From: Solwaraspora sp. WMMD406
GTDB taxonomy: Bacteria > Actinomycetota > Actinomycetes > Mycobacteriales > Micromonosporaceae
Direction: 5' to 3'
Assembly: GCF_029626025.1 (NCBI RefSeq)
Contig: NZ_JARUBF010000001.1
Location: 1,984,001 to 2,048,000 of the forward strand
DNA: 64,000 nucleotides
Under the pieces are notes generated by a model. It saw only the letters and a list, made by a program, of their open reading frames with translations, ran no database searches and was not told the DNA's origin. Both the position numbers and the translations under genes were made by a program. Shown here one piece after another: positions 34,953 through 43,237 of the stretch. Every line of letters starts with the position of its first letter. The stretch's first letter is position 1.

Positions 34953-37900
34953 TCTCACTGCTGTTGTCGATGGTGGCCGCCCGGCGCGGTCAGGCGATCG
35001 TGGTCTTCGTACTCAGCGTCTTCGCCACGGCGGCCGCGGTGACCGGCCCGGCGTACCTGGCCGCCGCCGACCGGGCGGTGGTGGCCGCGGAGACGTCGGC
35101 GGCCACCCGGGCACAGCGGACCGTCAGTCTGTCGGTTCCCGAGTCGCTACCCGGCCAGGAGAGCGCCTTCCAGGCTGTCACGAACGCGGTCGGCGACCTG
35201 CCCGGCTTCCGGACCGTCTACTCGGTACGGTCACCGATCCTCGGGATAGAAACCGCCCCCACCGCCGAGTCGTACCTGGTCTTCCGCGAGGACGTGTGCG
35301 CCAACCTGAAGATGGTCGAGGGCCGGTGCCTGATCTCGCCGTACGAGGTTGTCGTCGGCGTCGACACGGCCCGCGAGTTGGGGGTGGTCCCCGGCCAGGG
35401 AAAGACCATCACCGTGGCCAAGTACGACCAGATGCGACGGACCTTCATCCCGGCGGGCGCGCCGGCCGAGGTCACCGTCGTCGGCGTCTACGCGCCGCTG
35501 GATCCGCAGGCGCTCTACTGGGGCCGTACGCCGTACTTCGTCCCGGGCACGTCGAACGCCTACCGGGAGCCGGTCTTCACCGGCCGGTTCACCGTGGACG
35601 GCATCGACCGGGAAGGCGATTTCCGCAGCGTGGAGGCGTTGGCCGGCGACGACGCCTTGCGCCCGGACCGGCTGGCGGCCCTCGACCGGCAACTCGACGA
35701 CATCAGCGAGCGGATCACCGGAGAAAACGCCGGGTTCGTCCTGCTGACCGATGACGTGTCGCCGCTGCTGGACCGGATCGTCGCCGCCCAGTCACTGACC
35801 CGCCAGGTGGTGCCGGTCGCGGCCGTACCGCTGGTGGTCCTCTGCCTGTTCGTCATCTTCATGGCGGTCGCCGCCGGGACCGCCGCCCGCCGTACCGAGC
35901 TGGGCCTGCTCGCTCTGCGCGGCACCCCGCAGCGGGCCCGTTGGGGTCTGGTCGCCGGTGAACCGGCGGCCGCCATCGCCCTCGGCGCACCCGTCGGCTA
36001 CCTGCTCGGATCGGTGTTCGTCGGGATCCTCGCCGGCCTGCGGTTGGAGGAGGGCCGGTTCGCGCCGGTCACCTCCGGTACGGCCGTGCTGGCCGCCTGC
36101 GCGGCGTTCGTCGGTGCCCTGCTCGCCGGGCTGCTCGCCCAACGCCGGGAACTCGCCAGCCCGGTCGTCGACCTGCTGCGGCGGGTGCCGCCCCGGACCC
36201 GACTCTGGGCGTCGTTGCTGGTCGAAGCGGTCATGCTCGCCCTGACCGTCGTCGCCGTCGCCCAGCTACGGATCTTCGACAGTGAACTGGTCGGCCTGTC
36301 GTTGCTGGTGCCGGGGCTGATCGGGGTGACCGTCGCGCTGGTCGCCGCCCGCCTGGTGGCCCCACTGACCGGGCGACTCGGTGCCGCCGCGCTGCGTCGG
36401 GGCCGGCTCGCCGCCGCGCTGGGGCTGCTGCACCTGGCCCGCCAGCCGGCCGGTCAACGCCTGTTCGCCCTGCTCACGGTCACCGTCGCGGTGACCGGTT
36501 ACGCGGCCGTCGCGTTCGACGTGGCCGAGCAGTCGCGGTCGGCGCGGGCCGAGGTGCAGGTCGGCGCCGCCCGGGTGGTGACCGTGCTGCCGGTCGACGC
36601 CGGGACGCTGCTGACCGCCGTGCGCAGCGTCGACCCTGACGGCGGGTACGCGATGGCCGTCGGCCGCTCCGGCGCCGACGCCAGTACCGGTGCCTACCTG
36701 CCGGTGCTGCTGGCCGACACCGCCGCCCTGGCCGCCACCGCCCGCTGGCGGCCGGAGTTCGGCCCCGCCGGTGCGGCCGAGGTCGCCGACCTGCTGCGGA
36801 CACCCGCCGACGCGCCGATCGCTGTCGACGGGACCGAACTGGTCGTGGAGTTGATCGTCGGCGCGCCCCGCCGGATCGAAGCCGGGACGCCGCTGCGGGA
36901 CGTCCGGTTCACCGTGCATCTGCGGTCACCCTCGGGGCGTCTGGTCGCGGCGTCGGTGACCGCGAGCGCCGGCGAGCGCGGCTACCCGCTCGCCGTCGAC
37001 TGCGCCGACGGCTGTCAGCTGGCCGGCTTCTCGGTCCGACCCGAACGGCCCGGCGGCGGTCCGGCGACGGCACCGGACGAAGGCCCCGCACCGGTCGACC
37101 CGGACGTGACGGTGACCGGGCTGGCCGTCGACGGCACCCGGCTGCTCGATCCGGCCACGTTGAGAGACGAGACCAGGTGGCGCGGACAGTCCGACGCCCC
37201 GGTCGAGGTCGACCCGTCCGGGCTGCGGGTACCGACCGCGGACGTCGCCGACCCGTGGATCGTGCCGACCGACACCCCGTTCCCGCTGCCGGCCCTGATC
37301 ACCCAGGTCGACGACCGGCCACAAGGGCTCCAGCGCACGACCACCATCCGGCTGGACACCGGTGTACCGGTGGAATCGGTGACCGAGGAGCCGGTCGGGG
37401 TGCTACCGGCCGTGGGCACCGGGGGGCTGCTGGTCGACCTGGAGTACGCGGTACGGGCCGTACCGGAGAACACCCTGCTCGACGCGGCGCAGGTGTGGCT
37501 GAGCCCGGACGCCCCGGCCGACGTCGCCGAGCGGCTCGACGCCGCCGGGCTCACCGTGACCGGCGAGGTCACCCCCGAACAGGTGCGCCAGCGGCTCGAC
37601 CGGACGGCACCGGCCCTGGCGATCTGGTTCCACCTGCTCGCCGCCGCGCTCGCGGTGGTGTTGGCCTGCGCAGGGATCGTGCTACTGGCCGTGGTCGAAC
37701 GGCGTCGTCGTGGTGAGGACCTGGCGGCGCTGGTCGTCCAGGGACTGCCGGCGCGGACCGCGGCCCGTTCGCTGGGCTGGAGCGCGGTGCCGGCGGTGGT
37801 GCTGGCGACCGTCACCGGCCTCGGTGCCGCGCTCCTGGCCTGGTGGGTGACAGGCGACTATCTGCCGGTCGCCGTCGACGGCGACGTCGCGCTGGCCCCG

Positions 37901-38008
37901 GTGGCCTGGTCCCGGCCGGTTGCCGTGCTGCTTCCGGTGATCGGCGTCATGCTGCTGTTCGGGGTGGTGGCGCTGGCGTTGGGACGTACGGTTCGCGTGC
38001 GAGACTAG
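34949..38008 (+). CDS. FtsX-type ABC transporter permease (large)
   Basis: A 1,019-residue permease paralogous to its upstream neighbour and overlapping it by 4 bp (ATGA). It has the same layout: an N-terminal helix, a ~270-residue external domain, and helices around VVPVAAVPLVVLCLFVIFMA and AARRTELGLLALRGTPQRAR. A second external domain and C-terminal helices (VVERRRRGEDLAALVVQGLP) follow. The pair probably forms a heterodimeric channel driven by the ATPase at 30761. Substrate unknown. It ends 6 bp before the thioredoxin-TPR gene. Confidence 0.85.
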   Translation: MISLLLSMVAARRGQAIVVFVLSVFATAAAVTGPAYLAAADRAVVAAETSAATRAQRTVSLSVPESLPGQESAFQAVTNAVGDLPGFRTVYSVRSPILGIETAPTAESYLVFREDVCANLKMVEGRCLISPYEVVVGVDTARELGVVPGQGKTITVAKYDQMRRTFIPAGAPAEVTVVGVYAPLDPQALYWGRTPYFVPGTSNAYREPVFTGRFTVDGIDREGDFRSVEALAGDDALRPDRLAALDRQLDDISERITGENAGFVLLTDDVSPLLDRIVAAQSLTRQVVPVAAVPLVVLCLFVIFMAVAAGTAARRTELGLLALRGTPQRARWGLVAGEPAAAIALGAPVGYLLGSVFVGILAGLRLEEGRFAPVTSGTAVLAACAAFVGALLAGLLAQRRELASPVVDLLRRVPPRTRLWASLLVEAVMLALTVVAVAQLRIFDSELVGLSLLVPGLIGVTVALVAARLVAPLTGRLGAAALRRGRLAAALGLLHLARQPAGQRLFALLTVTVAVTGYAAVAFDVAEQSRSARAEVQVGAARVVTVLPVDAGTLLTAVRSVDPDGGYAMAVGRSGADASTGAYLPVLLADTAALAATARWRPEFGPAGAAEVADLLRTPADAPIAVDGTELVVELIVGAPRRIEAGTPLRDVRFTVHLRSPSGRLVAASVTASAGERGYPLAVDCADGCQLAGFSVRPERPGGGPATAPDEGPAPVDPDVTVTGLAVDGTRLLDPATLRDETRWRGQSDAPVEVDPSGLRVPTADVADPWIVPTDTPFPLPALITQVDDRPQGLQRTTTIRLDTGVPVESVTEEPVGVLPAVGTGGLLVDLEYAVRAVPENTLLDAAQVWLSPDAPADVAERLDAAGLTVTGEVTPEQVRQRLDRTAPALAIWFHLLAAALAVVLACAGIVLLAVVERRRRGEDLAALVVQGLPARTAARSLGWSAVPAVVLATVTGLGAALLAWWVTGDYLPVAVDGDVALAPVAWSRPVAVLLPVIGVMLLFGVVALALGRTVRVRD

Positions 38009-38014
38009 GTAACC

Positions 38015-38956
38015 ATGAGCGACCCACGTACCACCCCGTCGATCTTCACCCGCGGCGCGGTAGACCTGAGCTCCCTGCGCAGCGCCGCGCCGGCCACCCC
38101 GCGTCCCGGCACCGGGGGCCCGACCAACGCCGGTGGCGGACCGGCTGCCGGTCCGAGCGCTCCGGCCGGTGCGCCGGCCGGCGGCGGCGTCGCCGTCATC
38201 GACGTGACCGAGGCCACCTTCCAGGCGGAGGTCCTCGAACGATCGATGACCACACCCGTGGTCATCGACTTCTGGGCCGAATGGTGCCAGCCGTGCAAGC
38301 AGCTGTCGCCGATGTTGGAGCGACTGGCCGCCGAGGGCGGCGGCGCCTGGGTGCTGGCCAAGATCGACGTGGACAGCAACCAACGCCTGGCGCAGATGTT
38401 CCGGGTGCAGAGCATCCCCATGGTGTACGCCGTGGTCGGCGGCCAGCCGGTCGACGCGTTCGCCGGTGTCGTACCCGAGTCCCAGCTCCGGCAGTGGATC
38501 GGCGCGGTCCTCAAGGCCGGCGGCGTCGCCGTGGAGGCGCCGGAGGATCCTCGGCTGAGCGAGGCCGACGAGGCCCTCATGATGGGTGACCTGGACGCCG
38601 CCGAGCAGGCGTACCGCAAGATCCTCAACGAGGCACCGGCGGACGCCGTCGCGGAGTCCGGGCTCGCCCAGGTCGCCCTGGCCCGCCGGGTGCAGGGCGT
38701 GCAGCCGGCCACGGTGTTCGCCGCCGCGCAGGCCGCTCCGGACGATGTGGCGGCACAACTGCTGGCCGCCGACGTCGAGGTGCTCAGTGGCCAGGCCGAG
38801 CAGGCCTACCAGCGGCTGATCGACCTGATCCGGCGCAGTGCCGGTGACGACCGCGAGACGATCCGCAAGCACCTGGTCTCGTTGTTCACCGTGGCCGGAC
38901 CGGACGACCCGGTCGTCACCAAGGCTCGCCGCGCCTTGGCCAGCGCGCTGTTCTGA
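38015..38956 (+). CDS. thioredoxin-TPR protein (CnoX/YbbN-like)
   Basis: A 313-residue cytoplasmic protein. Residues 1-57 are a Gly/Pro/Ala-rich, probably disordered leader. Residues ~60-165 form a thioredoxin domain with active-site WAEWCQPCK (C91, C94) and the cis-proline in SIPMVYAV. Residues ~175-313 are TPR-like helices (EADEALMMGDLDAAEQAYRKIL). The architecture is that of CnoX/YbbN co-chaperones, which combine holdase and thiol chemistry and hand clients to GroEL/DnaK. Here both cysteines are present, with CQPC instead of CGPC, so redox activity is plausible. It follows the permease by 6 bp but may be functionally unrelated. Confidence 0.85.
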   Translation: MSDPRTTPSIFTRGAVDLSSLRSAAPATPRPGTGGPTNAGGGPAAGPSAPAGAPAGGGVAVIDVTEATFQAEVLERSMTTPVVIDFWAEWCQPCKQLSPMLERLAAEGGGAWVLAKIDVDSNQRLAQMFRVQSIPMVYAVVGGQPVDAFAGVVPESQLRQWIGAVLKAGGVAVEAPEDPRLSEADEALMMGDLDAAEQAYRKILNEAPADAVAESGLAQVALARRVQGVQPATVFAAAQAAPDDVAAQLLAADVEVLSGQAEQAYQRLIDLIRRSAGDDRETIRKHLVSLFTVAGPDDPVVTKARRALASALF

Positions 38957-38966
38957 GTTCACGCCG

Positions 38967-40214
38967 ATGCGCCGGATCGCCGTGCTCGACGCACCGTCCA
39001 ACCTTGGTCTGCGCCCGCCGACCGGGACGTCGGTGCCGGGCTGCGCGAAAGCCCCCGGCGCGCTACGCGACCACGATCTGGTCGCCCGGCTCGCCGCCCG
39101 CGACGCCGGTTGCCTCACCCCGCCCCGGTACGACCCGGCGGACTGGCGTCCCGGAGACGGGGTCTGCCACGCCGGGTCGATCGCGGCGTACTCCGTGGCG
39201 CTCGCTGGCCGGATCGGCGCGATCATCGACGCCGGAGAGTTCCCGGTGGTACTCGGTGGCGACTGTTCGATCCTGCTCGGTTCGGCGTTGGCCATGCACC
39301 GGCTCGGTGAGGCGGTCGGAGGCCGGATCGGGCTGGTCTTCGTCGACGGTCACTCCGACTTCCGGCACCCCGGCAACGCCTCGTACGTCGGCGCCGCCGC
39401 CGGCGAGGATCTCGCCCTGGTGACCGGGCGGGGCCAGCCGGATCTGGCGGCGATCGAGGGCCGCCGCCCGTACTTCCGGGACATCGACGTGGTGGTGCTG
39501 GGCATCCGTACCCAGGACGAGTACCGCCTCGACCTGCAGGCGGCCGGCATCGTCACCCGGCCGGTCCCGGCGTTGCGCGCCGAGGGCGCGGCACGCAGCG
39601 CGCAGTGGGCCCGGGACCAGCTGGTCGACTGCGCCGGATACTGGGTGCACGTCGACGTGGACGTACTGGATCCGGCGGTGATGCCGGCGGTCGACGCGCC
39701 CGATCCGGGTGGCATCGCCTTCGCCGAGTTGGAGGCGCTGCTCGCCGAGTTGGTCGGCACCCCGCACTGCCTGGGCGTGGAGATCACCGTCTTCGACCCG
39801 GACTACGACCCGGACGGTACGCACGCGGCGGAGATCGTCTCCACGGTGGTCGCCGGGCTTCGTCCGGTCCACGCCGACCAGGGTGTCGCCGGCTCGGCAC
39901 CGACATCGCCACCCCCGGAGACGGCGGACACCCCTCCGGCGACGGAGGCCGCGACGCCAGCTCCGGTCGTCGAGCCGACCGCTAACCTGGTTGAGCAGGA
40001 TCCGCCGGCGGTGGCGGCGTTGCGGCCTGCGGTTCCACCGGTTCCGCCGGTGACGTTGACGGTCGCCGACCGGATCGCGCCGCGTGGGGCGACCAAGCCA
40101 GGACGGCTACGGCGGCCGACGCCGTCCCCACGGCCCGCTGCCGCAGACTCCGTCGACTCGACGCCGCAGCCGACGACCACGACCACCGAGGCACCAGCTC
40201 CTTCCGAAGACTGA
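38967..40214 (+). CDS. arginase/agmatinase family ureohydrolase
   Basis: A 415-residue protein. Residues ~1-300 form the ureohydrolase domain with the binuclear manganese ligands in GGDCS, VDGHSDFRH and HVDVDVLDP, and Glu in GVEITVFDPDYD. All ligand positions look intact. The substrate loop differs from textbook arginase, so the substrate (arginine, agmatine, guanidino acid or formimino compound) cannot be fixed. The last ~115 residues are an unusual Pro/Thr/Ala-rich tail of low complexity ending in an acidic patch, not part of the catalytic fold. ATG 38967 lies 10 bp after the previous stop. Convergent with the flavoprotein gene, with one base between stops. Confidence 0.82.
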   Translation: MRRIAVLDAPSNLGLRPPTGTSVPGCAKAPGALRDHDLVARLAARDAGCLTPPRYDPADWRPGDGVCHAGSIAAYSVALAGRIGAIIDAGEFPVVLGGDCSILLGSALAMHRLGEAVGGRIGLVFVDGHSDFRHPGNASYVGAAAGEDLALVTGRGQPDLAAIEGRRPYFRDIDVVVLGIRTQDEYRLDLQAAGIVTRPVPALRAEGAARSAQWARDQLVDCAGYWVHVDVDVLDPAVMPAVDAPDPGGIAFAELEALLAELVGTPHCLGVEITVFDPDYDPDGTHAAEIVSTVVAGLRPVHADQGVAGSAPTSPPPETADTPPATEAATPAPVVEPTANLVEQDPPAVAALRPAVPPVPPVTLTVADRIAPRGATKPGRLRRPTPSPRPAAADSVDSTPQPTTTTTEAPAPSED

Positions 40215-40215
40215 G

Positions 40216-40743
40216 TCAGTCCCGATGGTGCGTTGTCAGTAGGTCGAGCACGGCTTCCCACTGGAATGGACCGTCCGGGACAGCCGGCCGCAGGGCGTCG
40301 GTGGCGGTGAAGCGAACGCCAGCACCGGCGAGCAGGTCGATGCTGCGGCTGAAGGCTGGGTGGGCGGCGAGCACCGCCTTCGCGTACGGCGAGGCGATCA
40401 CTGGCGTACCCGATCCCAACGCCTCGTTGAGGATGCCCAACGCTGCTGTGTTGTTGGTGCCGGCCGCCCACTGGTTGATCGTGTTGAAGGTAGCCGGTGC
40501 GACGATGATGGCATCGGCCCTTGGCAGAGACTTCGGTTCCTGCGGTCCGCGTGGTTCGCGTTTGACTGGGTGGCCGGTGACCCGCTCAAGGGATGCGGGG
40601 TCGACCCATTCGCCAGCGGCCTCGGTTATCACGGGATATACGTCCCAGCCGTCGCTACGGAGTTGTCCAGCCAGCTCGGCCACCTGGGCGGCCGGCGGTG
40701 CGGCGCATATGACGAGTAGGACGATGGGGGCGGCTTCGGTCAT
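40216..40743 (-). CDS. HFCD-family flavoprotein (PPCDC/EpiD-like)
   Basis: A 175-residue Rossmann-like flavoprotein of the homo-oligomeric flavin-containing Cys decarboxylase family. VLLVICAAPPAAQVAELAGQL opens the fold. APATFNTINQWAAGTNNTAAL is the signature flavin-binding PAT/NT block. The histidine typical of decarboxylating members is not evident, so it could be a redox, decarboxylase or binding protein. ATG 40743 overlaps the stop of an upstream small gene (ATGA), implying translational coupling to that frameshifted partner. Confidence 0.8.
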   Translation of the reverse strand: MTEAAPIVLLVICAAPPAAQVAELAGQLRSDGWDVYPVITEAAGEWVDPASLERVTGHPVKREPRGPQEPKSLPRADAIIVAPATFNTINQWAAGTNNTAALGILNEALGSGTPVIASPYAKAVLAAHPAFSRSIDLLAGAGVRFTATDALRPAVPDGPFQWEAVLDLLTTHHRD

Positions 40744-40915
40744 GAGTTCTGTACTCCTGCCCGGTTGGCGAGGGCTCGTAGCCCTGGTGTATCGCTGCGG
40801 CGTTCCCGCCGGAGCAGCTGGGCGATGAGGTCAGCGGCGGTGGCGTTGAGCTTGATGGCCTCGGGTACGAGGCGTTCGTACTCCAGGAGCTTTCGTACTC
40901 CAGGAGCTGGAGCAT
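40740..40915 (-). pseudogene. small coupled gene disrupted by a 17-bp tandem duplication
   Basis: On the minus strand a frame ending TGA at 40740-40742 encodes LLEYERLVPEAIKLNATAAD and continues to ANRAGVQNS. It has good codon character and its stop overlaps the flavoprotein ATG. It has no start codon, because 17 bases (40892-40908) duplicate 40875-40891. Removing one copy joins it to ATG 40915 and gives a smooth ~52-residue helical protein (MLQLLEYERLV...). With the duplication present, the ATG frame runs off into nonsense. I do not recognise the family; context suggests a small partner or regulator of the flavoprotein. Confidence 0.6.
40875..40908. repeat. 17-bp perfect tandem duplication (frameshifting)
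   Basis: TTCGTACTCCAGGAGCT occurs at 40875-40891 and again at 40892-40908. Because 17 is not a multiple of three, it shifts the reading frame of the small minus-strand gene. Confidence 0.95.
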
Positions 40916-40963
40916 CGCTTGCGGGTCTGAGCCCCTACATCCCCCAGGGCAGCCCGCTGACGG

Positions 40964-42955
40964 TCAGTTGGCGGCGAGGCCGCGTAGGAAGGTTTCCGCG
41001 ATCGGCACCGCCTGACCGGAACCCGATCCGCCCTGCTCCACGAAGACCGCGAACGCCAGGTCTCCCTGCCAGCCGATGAACCAGGCGTGGGTGTTGGCCG
41101 GGTCGTCGTCGTACTCGGCGGTGCCGGTCTTGCCGTGCACCGGCTCGCCCGGCACGTCCCGCAGCGCCTCGGCGGTGCCCTCGGTCACGACCTCGCGCAT
41201 CATCGACCGCAGCGCCTCGGCGGCGGCGGTGTCCAGTTGCGGGCCGTCAGCTGCCGGATCCTGCGGCGCGGGGTCGACGATCAGGACCGGCTGGCGCCAC
41301 TGTCCCCGGGCCACGGCGGCGGTGGCGCCGGCCATCGCCACCGGGCTGACCAGGGTGGTGCCCTGACCGAACGCGGCGGCGGCGCGTTCCGGGGCCGGCC
41401 CGCCGGTGGAGACCGCGCCGCCGAACGCCGGGGTGCCCAGGCGCCATTCGGCCTCCAGGCCGAGCAGCCGGCCGGCCTCGGCCAGGCCGTCGGCGCCGAG
41501 TTTCGGCGCGAGTTCCACGAAGGACGTGTTGCAGGACCGGGCGAACGCGGTACGGAACGGCACCGTACCCAGCTCGAAGTTGTCAGCGTTGGTGAACGTG
41601 CGCCCGTCGACGCTGGCGGCCCGGGGACAGCCCACCGGCTGGTCCGCCGTGATCGCCCCCGATTCGAGCAGGCCGAGGGTGCTGACCATCTTGAACGTCG
41701 AGCCGGGTGGCACCTGGGCGGTGAAGGCCAGGTTCTCCGTACCGCCGTTGGGTCCGTTGGCGACCGCCACCAGATGGCCGTCGCTGATCCGTACGGCGAC
41801 CAGGGCGCTGCGCCGCTCCTCGCCGGCGAGAGCGGCGTCGGCCGCGGTCTGTACGGCGGCGTCGAGCGTGGTCCGCACCGGTTCGCCGGCCTGCGCTTCG
41901 GTCGTGAACAGCACGGTGTCGGTGGCGGCTACGGTACCGTCCGGTCCCGCCCGCGCGATCAGCACCGACAGGCCGGGCGTGCCCCGCAGCCGCTGCTCGT
42001 ACTCGCCCTGCAGCCCGCCGTGGCCGACCAGGTCTCCGACGACGTACCGGCCGGGGTGCGTCTCCATGTCCTGACGTTGGACCGGATCCACGGTGCCGAG
42101 CAGGGCTCGGGCGAACTCCCTGGTGGGGGCGAGATCACGCCGTTCGCCGCGGAACTTGGTGCCGGGTAGGTCGTAGATCCGGGAGCTGATCTGCTGGTAT
42201 GCCTCGTCGCGCAGGGTCACCACGTCGACGAACGCGTCGGGCTTGGCGGCGGCGAGCCGGTCGGGCAGGTCGGAGACGTCGATCGGTGGGTCGATGGCCG
42301 GACGGATGGCCCGGAACGCCGCGTCCAGTTGCCCGGCCAGTACGGCGGGATCCGCTACCTCGCTGGGCTGGACACCGACCACGACGACGCCGCGTGGGGT
42401 CACGATGGGTTCGCCGGTGCCGTCGAGGATCGGGCCGCGTCGCGGGGTCAGCCGGCGCAGCGCCAACTGGTCGCCGGATTCGAGCTGGTCGTGGACGACG
42501 CTCGGCTCCCAGATGACCTGCCAGGCGTCGTCGGGGCCGCGCCGCAACCGGACCGTGGTCGGGTAGCTCCACCGCAGGTCGCCGGGGAGTGTCCACTCGA
42601 CGGCGATCGTGCTGGTCGCGATGTCGGCGTCGATCGTGGCATCGGACTCGCGGCGTAGCTGCGGTGGCGGGTCGCCGAGTTCGCCGACGAGCGTGGTCAG
42701 CTCCTCGCTGACCTCGGTGGCCGCGACCCGCTGGCCGGCGGTGTCGATGAAACCGATGGGGGACAGATCACCGGCCAGCCAGCCCTCGAGGAAGGCGTCG
42801 ACGGTGCCGTCCGGACTGTCATCGGAGGAGCAGGCCGCCAGCAGCGTCGCGACCAGCAGCGCCCCGGTCGCGGCGGCGGCTGGCCGGAGCCGCTGACGGT
42901 GACGGCGCTGGTGGCGGTGACGCGGATCGGCGACGTTCGGCACCGTGAAACGCAT
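40964..42955 (-). CDS. penicillin-binding transpeptidase lipoprotein (class B-like, MecA_N/NTF2 domain)
   Basis: A 663-residue D,D-transpeptidase. The N-terminus carries a basic region, a hydrophobic stretch and a lipobox ending LLAAC (C42), predicting a lipid-anchored extracytoplasmic protein. An NTF2-like MecA_N domain (about residues 48-170) and a PBP dimerisation domain follow. The transpeptidase domain has S419-T-F-K422, S474-C-N476 and K609-T-G, all intact. It cross-links peptidoglycan in growth or sporulation. ATG 42955 with GGGGGA 7 bases upstream is preferred over the longer frame. The small gene and flavoprotein lie downstream on the same strand. Confidence 0.9.
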   Translation of the reverse strand: MRFTVPNVADPRHRHQRRHRQRLRPAAAATGALLVATLLAACSSDDSPDGTVDAFLEGWLAGDLSPIGFIDTAGQRVAATEVSEELTTLVGELGDPPPQLRRESDATIDADIATSTIAVEWTLPGDLRWSYPTTVRLRRGPDDAWQVIWEPSVVHDQLESGDQLALRRLTPRRGPILDGTGEPIVTPRGVVVVGVQPSEVADPAVLAGQLDAAFRAIRPAIDPPIDVSDLPDRLAAAKPDAFVDVVTLRDEAYQQISSRIYDLPGTKFRGERRDLAPTREFARALLGTVDPVQRQDMETHPGRYVVGDLVGHGGLQGEYEQRLRGTPGLSVLIARAGPDGTVAATDTVLFTTEAQAGEPVRTTLDAAVQTAADAALAGEERRSALVAVRISDGHLVAVANGPNGGTENLAFTAQVPPGSTFKMVSTLGLLESGAITADQPVGCPRAASVDGRTFTNADNFELGTVPFRTAFARSCNTSFVELAPKLGADGLAEAGRLLGLEAEWRLGTPAFGGAVSTGGPAPERAAAAFGQGTTLVSPVAMAGATAAVARGQWRQPVLIVDPAPQDPAADGPQLDTAAAEALRSMMREVVTEGTAEALRDVPGEPVHGKTGTAEYDDDPANTHAWFIGWQGDLAFAVFVEQGGSGSGQAVPIAETFLRGLAAN

Positions 42956-43110
42956 GCGGCGGTCCCCCTTCCGGACGCATGGCGGACAACCGAACGGTAG
43001 TACGGCAGCGCACCGTAGGCGGTACCCGGATGGCCGGGCAAGGTGATGATCGCCGATCGGCGGGGTAAAGGCGACCATGAAGGGGTCATCAGGACCAGCC
43101 AATATCACAC

Positions 43111-43128
43111 ACGGTGTTCAAACGGTGT
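43111..43128. promoter_or_regulatory. direct repeat, helical period, upstream of the glutamate dehydrogenase gene
   Basis: ACGGTGT at 43111-43117 and 43122-43128, 11 bp apart (same helical face), in the 282-bp spacer between two divergent genes. It could be an activator or repressor site; no family can be named. Confidence 0.25.
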
Positions 43129-43237
43129 CGCCAACTCGACGGTCTCCTACCGATGCCCGGCGGGATCATGATTCGAGAGGCATAGGCTTGGCCGTGGTTG
43201 ACCCCACAGCGTGGTGGGGCCGAGGGGAGTTTGCACC

